Positions 9,347 to 20,880 of a DNA stretch of 60,000 nt are shown here, one piece after another. The notes under the pieces are model-generated. The model saw only the letters and a list, made by a program, of their open reading frames with translations, was not told the DNA's origin and ran no database searches. Every line of letters begins with the position of its first letter. The first letter of the stretch is position 1. The position numbers were made by a program, and so were the translations under genes. This stretch comes from Lineus longissimus (Eukaryota > Nemertea > Pilidiophora > Heteronemertea > Lineidae): the NCBI RefSeq assembly GCF_910592395.1, contig NC_088314.1, positions 5,334,001-5,394,000 of the forward strand. The letters are read 5' to 3'.

Positions 9347-9351
9347 GAACC

Positions 9352-9359
9352 GGCAAATG
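9352..9359. repeat. Right 8-bp target-site duplication of foldback element
   Basis: GGCAAATG, identical to 7499-7506, directly outside the right tip. Confidence 0.8.
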
Positions 9360-10763
9360 TGGTGTCAGTAGGTGTTACTAGACACCTCCAATATTGAGTC
9401 AGAGATTTACCTCATAATGCTTTGGCAGCAATTTGGGGAATGTGTAATTGACAGGACATGAATAGCGTTTGGCAATTCGTCGATCCTTCGAAATGCAACG
9501 ATTATGGAGGGGATCAATGCACACCGAATGACATGGTTAAGGAGATATTTTCTTCGTCGTTTAGTTGAATATTGTATTATGAGCTGCCATAGACACCGAG
9601 GGCAGAATTACCCTACAAAAGCTACTGCAATTTTGGAAATGGTATATCAATAAGGCATTCATAGAATCAGGGGATTTTTTAATACTTTTGAAAAGCACCG
9701 ATAATAGGGGGGTTGATTACATCATGGATATGACCTTTAAAGGTCACAGCTCCTATGCAGTTCAAAGTAGGCCGTCTCTGAGTGCAGGTTCTTGATGCAA
9801 TGGAAGACAAAATAAGGCTGGAGAAACATAGATTCCTGCTGCTTGTAACGGCCGGGTTCCAATTTACCTTGGGTTGAAACCAAAACGTTAATGCACCATT
9901 AAATATTGATGCACGTCTCACCCCTCAGCAAAAATATCTCCGGAATTCTTCGCATCTACAAATACACACAAAAAGCGACAACTATTTTATTCTGTATATC
10001 ATCATTTCATGACACGTACTTGATGTAAATATGTGCATTCAGTTTAACAATTTGCGATGGGTTTCTTTACATTGAAGCATACTTCTGTGCTCATCAGATA
10101 CTTGACGGTCCACTCGAGATGGAGCGGGGGAATATCTGTCTCTGTGAGGACACATAGTATTTACATAGATAGCATTACAGGTTCTTGGTGGCATATTGGG
10201 CTGTGAAATAAGACACGTTATAGAAAAATATTCATGAAAATCAGTGACATGGTGTACAAAATGTACAGCGGATTTAACAGTAAACAGAAGCATTTACTGC
10301 CAAATCTCAGGTTGTTTTAACCGCCAAGGTGACAGCTAGCCCAACATCTCAGGACAGCAACCAACTCCAGAGAAAGCCTACCTGGCCTGAATAGCTTTCC
10401 TGAATAAGCTGCTTTTACGATCATATGGGCGTGGGGTAGTTAAGTAAATGGCGTGGCAGCCATCATTACCGCTCGAAATGCCAATTAACTAAAATATTTT
10501 GATGTGAGATCAGTAAACACACCATTAATTTCCCATTCTGACCAAAAACAATCAATCACACACAAAACCACCCCATTCAACCAACGACACAATACTACAA
10601 ATTATTCATATTAAATGACATATTTATGAATTTTCTGAAAAGGTGTGATTTCTGTGTAACAATCACTAAGATAACAGCAATTCTATATGGAAATTGATAA
10701 CAGAAACAATTTTGTAGAGAAGAATGTAGTGGGTTGGTGTGTATAATAGAACTTAGTCTGATA
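9360..10763. other. No gene recognised
   Basis: This is AT-rich unique-looking sequence with only short overlapping frames. I did not recognise any repeat. Confidence 0.5.
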
Positions 10764-10950
10764 TACAGCAGAATTGCTCTATTAGGGGCGACCTTGGGTC
10801 TGACCAAAGCTGTCCTTAATCACGTTAATAGAGGTGTCCTGATAACAGAGGTCAAATTGAATGGAAATGACAAGTTTGGGACCAAAACTAGGGGCTCTAG
10901 TAGAGAGGCTGTTCTTAATAGAGAAGTGTTAAGTAAGGTTCCACAGTGTA
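10764..10950 (-). mobile_element. TA-flanked MITE (pogo/mariner-like), diverged full copy
   Basis: On the minus strand it begins TACACTGTGGAACCTTACTT and follows the same order as the intact copy at 55.2 kb: CTCTATTAAG, TTTTGGTCCCAAA, TCAATTTGACCTCTG, ATCAGGACACCTCT. It ends in a decayed ...TTCTGCTGTA. It is too short to code for anything. Confidence 0.75.
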
Positions 10951-13153
10951 CATTGCAACTTAGTCGCATAATGTACATGTGTATTAGAATCCTGAGCGCC
11001 CTGCAAACAAGAATTCTTTTTCCGGCAACTTGTCATATTTATCATATCTGACACCGCAGACAAGCTAGCATTTTGTTGCATCAATCATCATCACAGGTCA
11101 CTGCAACAAAAATCTCTGGTCAGCCAGGCAGTTCAGTCGCTTAAATGCTGATTTCAAACTATGTTATTTCCCTACACGACCACATTACTTATGTCACTAT
11201 TAATGTTTTTGTACACTATTTTCAATGTTCTATCAATATTGTTATACTGTGGCTGTGTCAGCGCAGCATGTACAAAATGTCAAATGCTCTTAATTGCCAT
11301 TGTTTTTTCTCTGGATGGATCGATAGTAATTCTTATACATAGAAAAGACTGCCAGCTGATGACTCAGCCATGAGCAAAGCTTTGGGTAAAGAAACCAGTT
11401 GTTGAAAGGGGGAAGAGTGTAACAAGATCTATTGTAATGAGGCCTAATTCATGATACTTCTTCTTGTTTTAGCATATCAAAGGATGAAGATTTGTGTTTG
11501 ACAAAAAACTTTTAAAAAGGGCATTACATTTTTCAAATTTCAACTTGAATTTTCTTCACAAGATCAATTATCACTGCACTTCAAGAGAAGAAGTGTCAAT
11601 GGCTTTGAGAGTCAGCATCAAAGAATAAAGCTTACCCATCGTTGAACATGCAATGAGACATTGTTCTACTGTCACAAGTTGTTTTGTCATCATAAGTTCC
11701 TTTTTTGAAACTAGCCGCAATGGACAGAAAAATATCATATAATATTTCAAGAAAGAATGATGACTTGTGCAAAACAAATCAGAAGAAGTGGAAGGTATGC
11801 TGTCAAAGTGGCTAGATGGCTCTTATCTCATCTATAATGAAAGCTGCGTATCAACTAATAACACCATCCCATCGTCAACGATGAGTCATCAGCAGCTCAA
11901 TGGGTCAAAACGTGAAGGAGGAGCGTTTTTCTAATCAATTGAAACAAGTTCAATGCTAAGTCCTCGTTATTGCGTGTTGAGGACGTGCGGCGCGTGACTT
12001 GATATTCAAAACACTATGAGTCAAGACAATGCAATGTGAGGACAAGGTTGGAGTGGTTTCACCTCATGTGTTACCAAGTGTAGTGGGGGATATTGATGGG
12101 AAAAGAATTGCCGGCCAAATAACTTGTGGAAAAAAACAGCAACACCAAGAGCCACACAAACAAGGTCCTTCTGATAACGTCAAGGAGAAATCCCATTAAT
12201 GTCAGAAAAGGCAAAATATATCTTCGCAAGAGTGGTCCCACTAACGAAGGTTTTGTTAACTGACCACTTAAGGTTGGCAATCTGTGATACCATCAGGGGA
12301 TTTGATATATTGGTTGGTGGCTGTGAGGGATGGGAGACTGATTGACAGAGCTGTATCTTCCAGCCACATCGCAGGGAAGAATTGGCCAGCCACTGACCAG
12401 TGACAGAGGTATAAAGGGTGACTGACAGAACATTTTCATTTCAGAGAGATTGGCCGAAGGCTTGCTTCACTGATGACCAGGAGACTGATCGATAGACCCA
12501 CCTCAGACAGACATTTTGCTTAGCTGATGTCAAGAAAGGAATCAGCGAGATGGATTCACTGAAAGCTTGACTGATGAGGAATCGTCTATCTTGGTCACCT
12601 TTTTGCAACTTTGAAAGCATTCAGGTCTGAAGTCACTGGTCAAGACGTAACAGTAGAACAGAAGAACATTCAAAAGTACAAAGGATCATATCAATCCAAA
12701 GTATCCATGGTATGCATCAGATAACGAGCAAAAACAAAATGCGATCACGGGAGTCAACATGAAACAATACAAGTGCAACGAAAAATGATCAAGATAACAT
12801 GATGTAAAAGTAAAGGTATTCCTTTGGTTATAATTGGGACATTGGCAAAACACCGAAATCTAGAATTACGTTACAAACAAACAAATTGAAATGAGATTGA
12901 ACAAGGAAAACTGGTTTACCTTCAAACTGCTCAATATCCGTTACTCTGCAGAAAATGATACCAAGGAATAGTCCATGCATCCGAATTGAAATGGGAGAAG
13001 AAGGAACAGTCACTGCCTTCATCGACCAAGATGAGCCAGAAAGCGGGCAACGAGCTCCAAATGCTAGACAGGGTACATAGTTACCAGAGACAAATTGGCC
13101 TAATCAGTTTGATGTGCGCTACCTTCTGCAAAATGATCAAGTTCTTAATAGCT
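10951..13153. other. No gene recognised
   Basis: This is non-coding-looking sequence. Repeated ACTGA/GACTGA words near 12,290-12,600 make it look slightly low-complexity but give no clear tandem unit. Confidence 0.5.
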
Positions 13154-13331
13154 TATAGTGGAACCTCTCTGATACGGACACACATTGGGACTGATGGATG
13201 CTAACCTTATTGGAGAGGTGCAATGACTACCCAGGTTGAATTCTATAGGGAATTTACCGACTGAAATCACTGTCCCAAATTGAGAATCATGTCCCGCCAA
13301 CAGAGATGTCCACTACGGGGGTTCCACTGCA
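13154..13331 (+). mobile_element. TA-flanked MITE (pogo/mariner-like), strongly diverged copy
   Basis: It starts TATAGTGGAACCTCTCTGAT and ends ACGGGGGTTCCACTGCA, so the inverted tips GTGGAACC/GGTTCCAC are kept. The interior keeps TGTCCCAAATTG but little else of the family. Confidence 0.6.
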
Positions 13332-14388
13332 ACTTGCACTGTATTTTGAGATGGTGTCAATCAGGAATGTGAGGCTGAGATGGCTGATCTGATTGCTTTA
13401 TTATTAGCCTCTTTAGCTTATCAGAGTTATGGCGGGCCGATATATCATAGTAATGCACTGTGCAGGTTTTCGACTCACAATTCTTTAAAAGCCAGTGCTC
13501 ATCAGTTCAAACCCCTCTTGAGCAAGCACAGTCAATGTCACGTACTGCAATGAGAACTATTGGGTACAAGTCAAATTCCCAACATTCTTCCAGGCCAAGC
13601 ATGGGGTCATACAGTAACAACATACCATTTTTGGCCATCATACTTTGTTAGTTAAAACAATTTAATGTCAATTCCATACATGTAGCTGGAGCTGACTTTA
13701 AGATTGAGTAAAGAAACAACTAACCTTAAGAAATGACATAATCTTGTGAATCCAATGCTTACGTGTATCTGAAAAACCTCACGTACATAAGCTTATTTAC
13801 TCCACAAAGCTTTCTGATATTTTTGAACGTAACTGATGAAAGCACTGGTCACAGAGAGAAAGATACCCCCTTACAAGCAGGACAATATTCCACCTATGTC
13901 ATCCTGATGGGCAATTGTGAGCATCATTCATATTAATTAGACCGCAGAACATACATATATTTCTGTGTGTATTGCACAGATAACTTAACTCTTCTTGAGA
14001 TGAAATATATTACACTAAACTTTTGTCTCACGCAAGCTATTGTTATGGGTATAAAACCTGCAATCCAAGATATTTTTATTGTCCGAATGTCAGTTGTGAG
14101 TTGGGCGCAACTCAACAATAGCCAGTCAACATATTAGGACAATTATCTCATTTGAAATTTCTCTCTCATAACATAATAGGGCAGGTGATGTGACAGGACG
14201 CAGAATCGGCAGGCAATCTCCGCTCACTTATTTTGAAAGATTTAATCCTTAGTATTCTACATCTTTTTATTCATTATTTCTCTTAATTTTTTGTACCTGA
14301 AGCTGTAGTTGGTGAAAGCTGTACTCAGATCTAGATGCTGGACGAGTTACAACGCCGGTGATGATGACGATAGACCTCTTAAATAAAC
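13332..14388. other. No gene recognised
   Basis: AT-rich unique-looking sequence with no supported feature apart from one TACATGTA octamer at 13,677. Confidence 0.5.
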
Positions 14389-14480
14389 TACAGTGGAACC
14401 CCGGTAACGCGACCACTCATGGGACCGAGGTTGAATGGCCGCGTATTTCAGAATGACATCCAGTTGAATGAAATGTGAGC
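14389..14480 (+). mobile_element. Left end of a pogo-like element
   Basis: TACAGTGGAACCCCGGTAAC followed by GCGACCACTCATGGGACCG is the type of end seen in pogo/Tigger elements (TA target site, CAGT..ACCC tip). No matching right end lies nearby, so this is a remnant. It differs from the AACCTCTCTATTAAGG family elsewhere in the window. Confidence 0.5.
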
Positions 14481-15224
14481 TTGGGGTCAATTTCTATGCA
14501 GTGGGCAATAATAACATTAATATTGGCCTTATTACCGAAGTGGACAAAAAAACGTCACCCCAGGTATCGATAGAGAGAAATCAGCGTGAATAATAGAATG
14601 AATGGAATAAAAACCTCTCGATATAAGCCCAATGATATATCACGCCGCAGCACCTGATAACCTGATCTCGATCATGGCTAATAGCGCGGCCGGCACTCCC
14701 GCCAGCCGCATATCCCATCATGCCTCACTGAGGTAATGTCTTCCATATATTATTGCTATGATCATGAGTAATACCTCTCCCCTGGGTGACGACACATGGC
14801 TACCTGTCCGATGTTAATTGATGGATATTGTCCAGAACTCAGACATTCAGATGTACTTTTAACCATTTAAGGTCTGCGTGTCGCATGATACCAAGAATTT
14901 ATAAAGACGACGTCACCTAAAAAGTGTATAGAAGACATGCAGCCACCATACTGGATGACAAGCACGTACATGGAAGGGCTACATTAGATCAGTGCAAAAC
15001 TGCCGACATGCTCGAGCTTGTACAGTTTACGTCCTTTAACATGTTTAATACCTCTTCATATTTTGTCCATCAAGGCTTTGAGGTGCAATTCCTTCGATCT
15101 AAATAAAAGTCAGTAAGATGTTTCCTGGAATATCGTTGACCAACCTAGAAACCTTTGTGAAATTTAACTCTTGTTTAGACTTGTACCACTTGAAGTTGAG
15201 ATCCTGTAACTTGGTAGATTGACA
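14481..15224. other. No gene; CpG-richer patch at 14,630-14,810
   Basis: Within this stretch, 14,630-14,810 is richer in G+C and CpG than its surroundings (TAGCGCGGCCGGCACTCCCG) and includes a CACCTG E-box and GATAA words. It may be a regulatory element; there is no coding signal. Confidence 0.25.
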
Positions 15225-15515
15225 TTTAATGGAAGTGTTGTATATCTCAGTAGACAAACAGAAAGGGCCAAACAGCAGGTGTCATTTCAGCAAGAGACAG
15301 ATTTAATTCAAGCTTTTATAAGGAATATCATGATCACAGTGCGTAAGACCCTAATTTAACAGAAAGGACATTTGACATCAGAGTTGTAAATCAGGAGCTC
15401 AACAAGCTTGATGGCATAAACAGAAAGAGCCGAAATAGCAACTGCCATATCAGTAAGGGACAGATTTAATCAAAGCTTTCATTTGGACAAGCATGGTCAT
15501 GCTGTGTTTGGATCC
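15225..15515. repeat. Diverged tandem duplication (~162-bp period)
   Basis: ACAAACAGAAAGGGCCAAA (15,253) and ATAAACAGAAAGAGCCGAAA (15,416) open two copies that also share AGACAGATTTAAT/GGACAGATTTAAT, CAAGCTTTTAT/AAAGCTTTCAT and CATGATCACAGTG/CATGGTCATGCTG. Confidence 0.65.
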
Positions 15516-18169
15516 TGATATCAAAACACAATAGAAATGTCAAAGAACAGATGACCTAACTATGAAAACTACTCGATATGATTCAGATGGTAAAAGGGGC
15601 GATTTTGAGTCAAATCCGGATGAGTGAATCACTAACTATTTTGTTGCACACCTGCTGAGACAAGTTATGCTGTGTGGGATTTCATGTTAATTTAGACTAA
15701 TTCTAGCAAGTTTGCAAATTACAAGCACACTGAGAGATTTAATTTGTCACTAATGACAGACACAGGGACATTCATCAATCTTGTGGAGTCAAATTTAGGA
15801 TAAATTGCACGACTTATTCTGTAGCATGATGCTGGGAATGGACATGCCTTGGAGCCTTTTCTGATGATTTTGTGATGATGTCGGTAATTTTGGCCCTGGA
15901 CAGAAGGTGACACAGCACGGCATGGATTGATTGAATTGTCACTGAATGAAAGGGAGGACATCGTAAGTTTGATAGTGTGTGAAGAGATTTTGAAGACCAG
16001 TCTCTATTAGGTGTCCAAGGAGATCCTTGGCAATGCCCACACTGGCCTGTCAATTTCATTATGGTTAAAATTTCTGAACTGGATTTATCGTTGGAATGGA
16101 TGTTAGATTAGGAAATAATGAAGAAAGAGGCATTTGGTTGGCTCATGGCAATCCTGCCTGAAGCTCTGATGATAGATACATCATAAGCCAAAACAAAACT
16201 GCATCTCAATTCTCCCTAACCCCTCTCGTTGTGACCTCAGCCACCATGATATGATACCAACCTTTCTTCCACAATCATTACCACATAATGCCCTGATCCG
16301 ATGTGACACGTTATCAATATTCAGCGCTCCAGTCAACAGGCCTCGCAATGGCACTAGATGGGAAACATTGCGTGTTGTCACGTAAGAAAACTCGACGTTA
16401 ATAAATGAATTTACTGAAATTCCCCATGAGAGGCCGATGGTGTGGAGTATACCAGCCTGTAAGCAGTGAAGAATGGGAGCCCGTAAGTGTGGAGAGGATA
16501 GAGAAATTTGCACTTCTAAAAGGTGTGTTTTAAACAGCCCCTCTCAGATTTTGGTACAGCAACTAAATCAGGAAAGAGCAATTGTTTGGTGATGACAAAG
16601 CAGCTATAACCGGTACAAGTGAGAAATGTACAGTATACACCCTTAAAATAGAGCTCTCTGAACTTCTGAACTTCTGAGAACCTTTGAAGGTTTTTTGGCC
16701 AACATGAATATTCGAGAAAATGACACCCCCATTTTTGAGATTCTGAATTTTTACTGTTCTGTCAATTGGGAAATGAGTTAACTTTAAATTGTTCAACATA
16801 TCGCTTCGAAAAAGAAACACGTTCAATCCAAATCCACCAACGATCAGACAGATGATTGTATCGAATCTGGCCTACTCCCAGTGCACAACTGCTAAGCATC
16901 TAATATTGATTGAAAACTATCGCAGTACATGGTCTGCAAATTAAATTTATTCTCGATAAATGAAATTTCCTGAAATCTCCCACGAGACGGAAATGTGTGA
17001 AAAATAACAGAATTAGAATTGATAACATTCACACCATGAGCACAAAGATGATTCTATGGTCGTTTTGATTTGAGAATTGCACAAAATCCTGGATTCAATT
17101 CTGACAGGATAACAGTTACTAAGTGGATCTTGAAACGAGGTTTTCTGGTTCTAGTATTTGCATCTGCCAAATGACCTCAATGCAACCACGCTCCAAAATT
17201 AAGACTCCCAAAGGTGATTGTGAACACATGGGAGAAAAGTTGTCGTGGCGATGAAATGCTCAATGATGCAAACAAACATCCACTGTCATCGAAGAGACAA
17301 ATTACTACACATGCGATCCTCCCCTACACGAACCCAACAAACCACTGTGACAAGCACAACCCAGCCCTCCTCATCAGTAAACCCATGCATCACCATCCAC
17401 ATCACACATTGTCACATCCACAATCCTGAGTGATGGGTCTCCATGAATGGTTCTCAATGCTCCTATTGTTTCCGCAGCTATTCAGTGAAAAGATCCACTT
17501 TATGGACAAAGGGGAAAATATCGAACCACTGACACTTACAATGCGGAAGTGTGGAGTGTTTTCAGTGCATGTCAATCAAAAAAAGATGAAATGCTTTTTT
17601 TGCATCAAGTTTTTTATCGATACAACATCATTCAGATTTGGATGTACATGTAGTTGTCAGCGTCGGGTTTTAAGTTTTCTTAAGCTGCAGTCACAATGTC
17701 AGCTTCCACGTCTGCATAAAACAACATCGCTTCGGCTGCTTTTATAGCCAAAAGTACCAAAACAAACATCAGCAACTTAATTATGATTTTGATAATTCTC
17801 AATGATAGACTTTGTAGTGGTGAGCTTTTCTGGCTTCAGAATAATCAAATGTTGATTGATTATTTGTACAACTTAAACTCAACAAGAAGTCAACCAATAG
17901 CTATAATAAGCAAAAAACATTCATCTCAGGTTCTGAGTTTGAAACCGCAGTATCAGCTTTTGCCATAAACAAGTCAGGTCAATACTCAAGTAAGTTCAAT
18001 GTACCAAGTCAGACTCCTTGAACGCTGCCAGATTGCAAAATGTGCAAAATATTCCTCTTGAGTTGGGCAGGTTGAAACTTGAGATCACTTTGAAAGGTTT
18101 TTTGAATGTTTTTTACCTCATTGAGATACACTGAATGGAATCACATTCAAACCGCTCTGACCTTCCGGA
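15516..18169. other. No gene recognised
   Basis: Non-coding-looking AT-rich sequence with no recognised transposon or RNA gene. Confidence 0.5.
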
Positions 18170-18350
18170 TAAGATTTAACCCGCGCACATGTCGACGCAT
18201 CGCAATGAATAGGGCGGTCGGTCGGCAGTCCTCTGTTCAATGTTGTAATGATTTTAAATGAGGCGTCCTTTCATTGGGAGGCTGCGGGACTTGCGCTAAC
18301 GTTAATCTCACACCTGTCTCTTTTGAAAATGCCACGTTTAACGATCCTCT
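18170..18350. promoter_or_regulatory. CpG-richer patch, possible cis-regulatory element
   Basis: A short GC- and CpG-richer interval (CCCGCGCACATGTCGACGC, GGGCGGTCGGTCGG, CTTGCGCTAACGTTAA) interrupts a long AT-rich stretch. This resembles how conserved non-coding elements look in single sequences. I cannot test conservation, and no ORF explains it. Confidence 0.2.
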
Positions 18351-20559
18351 TGGGATGTACCACATTTTTTATAATTCGATTTTGTTAAGTTTTTCTTTTT
18401 TCTTCTTGTTAGTCCAATTTTTTAAATAGTGAAATGGTGCCCTTCTGCTAACTGGTACAACTTGGAGTTTGCAAGAAATTAAGTAAGACAAAAAGCGCAT
18501 TTTATTAAAGTGTCAAAACCTGTAAAATGTATTTAGAGAAATCTTCAGCAAATTAACAAAGATGTTGAAAAGTTCAAGAGGGTTCAACAAGACTACGACT
18601 TGTGACGCTTCAGACTTTGCAAAATAAGATTTCTAAAGATTCAATTACGGATAAGACAACTTCCAGGAATTGGAACTTTGACGCTAATTACAGCCTGAGG
18701 ATATACTTTGATTTTGGACTCATCGAGTGCCATCTTTAATTAATCAGCCAGTGCCATGGTTTCCAGCTTGAGAAAATTGTATCATGAAAATAGTGCCAAA
18801 ATGCCTGGTTATAGATTAAGATCTCTTCAAGAGAGACTAAAGCAGGTCATTGGCAGATAGGAAATCTGTAAACCTACAAACTGAAATGAAACAGAAACAA
18901 GGAACAGACGGTGGTGTGTTTTTTCCCAAGGATATTGGCAGTTGTTTCTTTTTCCAAACAGGAGTTATCCTCCAGCCACATTTGTATTAAAGGTAACATC
19001 AAGGGGACACAGGTTCCCTTTAACATTTTCAGCTTAATCAAACATGTCAGTTACCGGGTAGAAATGCGCCTTGATGTCATGTGGTACATGTCACAAACAT
19101 CCACTTTTAGCACTAATTGATGATTTTCTGCCAATAACCATCAGATCAGAACGTAAATAAAACCTGATCAAAGCCGGTAGGAGTGAATGAGGGAGAAACG
19201 TGACTAATTAGAGAAGAGGGCAGGATATGTTTTGTTCCCAACATGTTTTGTTCGATCATTGTACATTGCTCTTTGGACATAAAGAGTATGTTTTTCCAAA
19301 GGATCCTTTGAATAAGGAGGCTGTTTCTCCTTGCTTTGTTTGCCTTTGAGTAATGGCTCGGTCACTCATCACAAGGAGGTAGCTTTTAAGAACCAGTCAG
19401 CGGATTGGGAAGGGGGACGGGAGCCCTGGTATTTTGAAAGGATTCTCGACTCAGGTTTAGAAGCAAGAGAGAAAGTCACCACATGAACGAGAGCCAGAAT
19501 GAGGTTTACTTTCAGGAAAGCTAACCAAATGATTTTCTGGACCAGAAAGCTACAAATGCTGAGTGTGTGAATTCCCCCAAGGGAAACACAAATGGATTGA
19601 CTACATCTGTTATGAAAGCACAAGTCCTTTGGCATGACAATAGAGTCACAGAAAAACTTCTTGGCACACCCATTTTCACAGATGGAGCAAAGATTGAGGT
19701 GCATTATAAATCTGAGAGAACGTTCAATCTAATGAGTGCAGTTTCAACCTACCATCTCCCCTCTATCATTACTTAATGACATGAAGTGATCACCACTCAT
19801 TGTCAAGTGTATGATAAAATCAATGGCAGATTCCTGCCGACAGTCTTTTTCACTTCCAGTCAACCGGGAGACGCATGCCGACATCGTGGCGGCATCCGCA
19901 GGTGCTCACCTGCTCGAGACTACATTTTATGAACGGTTTTGAGCAATTATTGATAATGGCTAGATTTATTGGGAAGCAGTTGCGTATAACAGGTGCTCTT
20001 GCCCTTTATGAGTGTGGATTATGAACTATAACCACGACACAGGGACACAAATAAGAATATTGCAACGGTGATATTCAAAATAAAAATAAAAAATTTTTTG
20101 CTCTCAGAGAAGACTTCTGTAGGGGCAGGGCAGCTCAGAGGAGGAAGAAATAGAAATAAAATTTTACTTCAATATAAAAGTTTCTGTTTTGCTTGGCATC
20201 TTGGCATCTTTGTGTGGCATTGAACTCATGAAAAAATTCAACTCTGAAAGATGGCATTTTTTTTGCTAGGGCTTCATGGACTTGAACGGTCAGGATAAAA
20301 ATGATTTTTTTTTTCATTTTCAGTTAAATTGACGACAACGACGATGTATATCGATATTCCTGTGAAACTCCAAGAACATACTGGCTCTCATATCAACACA
20401 CCTAATGTAAGGATATCGGCTCAAATGACATTGGTCATTCACAGAAACAAGTTTGACAGACAAAACCCTCAACTACTGAAGAGTAAATAATTAGTCCAGC
20501 ACAGGATTTATAAGCGGAAACAACAATCCCTCCTCAATAATACCACTTGAGTCAGCATT
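18351..20559. other. No gene recognised
   Basis: AT-rich sequence. At 20,300-20,345 an A/T run followed by GACGACAACGACGATG recalls the end of the A-rich repeat and GAC tail at 40.4 kb, but is too short to assign. Confidence 0.45.
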
Positions 20560-20880
20560 TTTATGTCCTGGCTGGAACACCTTGACAGAAAACTCATTAA
20601 TAATCATGAATATTGTGTAAAATGAGACATAGCAATATGACGCGCTTATCGTTTCTCCTCCCGTGTCAAACCGAAATGAACCTGTCCAGAATAGAATCTG
20701 GCTGATTATCAGCGCATAAGCGTGACAAAAGCATTGGCGGAGTCCAATCAGAGTGGACCCTTAACGAGGCAGCGGATAGACAGGCGAAATTTAGCGATAA
20801 TAAAATCATAATATTATGATTTAAGTATAAGTTGATAACACGAAAAGGATAAAGGTCAGGTGAACTTTATAAGCCGACAT
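20560..20880. promoter_or_regulatory. Possible enhancer-like segment
   Basis: It is dense in homeodomain-type cores (CTCATTAATAATCATGAAT), GATA-type words (GCTTATCG, GATTATCAGCGC, TTGATAAC) and CpG-containing words, within an AT-rich gene desert. No frame explains it. The regulatory call is inference from composition only. Confidence 0.2.

Larger units (their letters stand above)
7507..9351. mobile_element. Foldback-type element with tandem-repeat inverted arms
   Basis: The left tip GGTATCTGCCCATTCCGCC and the reverse complement of the right tip, GGTTCATGCCCATTTCGCC, match at 15 of 19 bases. The exact 8-bp duplication GGCAAATG lies outside both tips. Each arm is a 340-375-bp array of a degenerate ~16-bp unit (TTCGCCTTNTCC-like on one strand), and the two arrays are in opposite orientation. 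This matches foldback transposons such as Drosophila FB and sea urchin TU, whose inverted repeats are built of short tandem repeats. No transposase is visible inside, so it is non-autonomous. An 8-bp duplication would fit hAT-type integration, but the tips do not show a typical hAT end. Without the nested LINE the element is about 1.09 kb. Confidence 0.75.

Noticed and set aside
8891-9356. 151- and 99-aa minus-strand hydrophobic frames
   Set aside because: Same cause: the inverted copy of the minisatellite arm, in two phases.
7499-9359. CRISPR-like array of regular repeats
   Set aside because: The units are degenerate, contiguous and without unique spacers of fixed length; the context is eukaryotic.
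20300-20345. Another copy of the A-rich repeat with GAC tail
   Set aside because: Only the T/A run and a GACGACAACGACGATG stretch match; the diagnostic core is absent.
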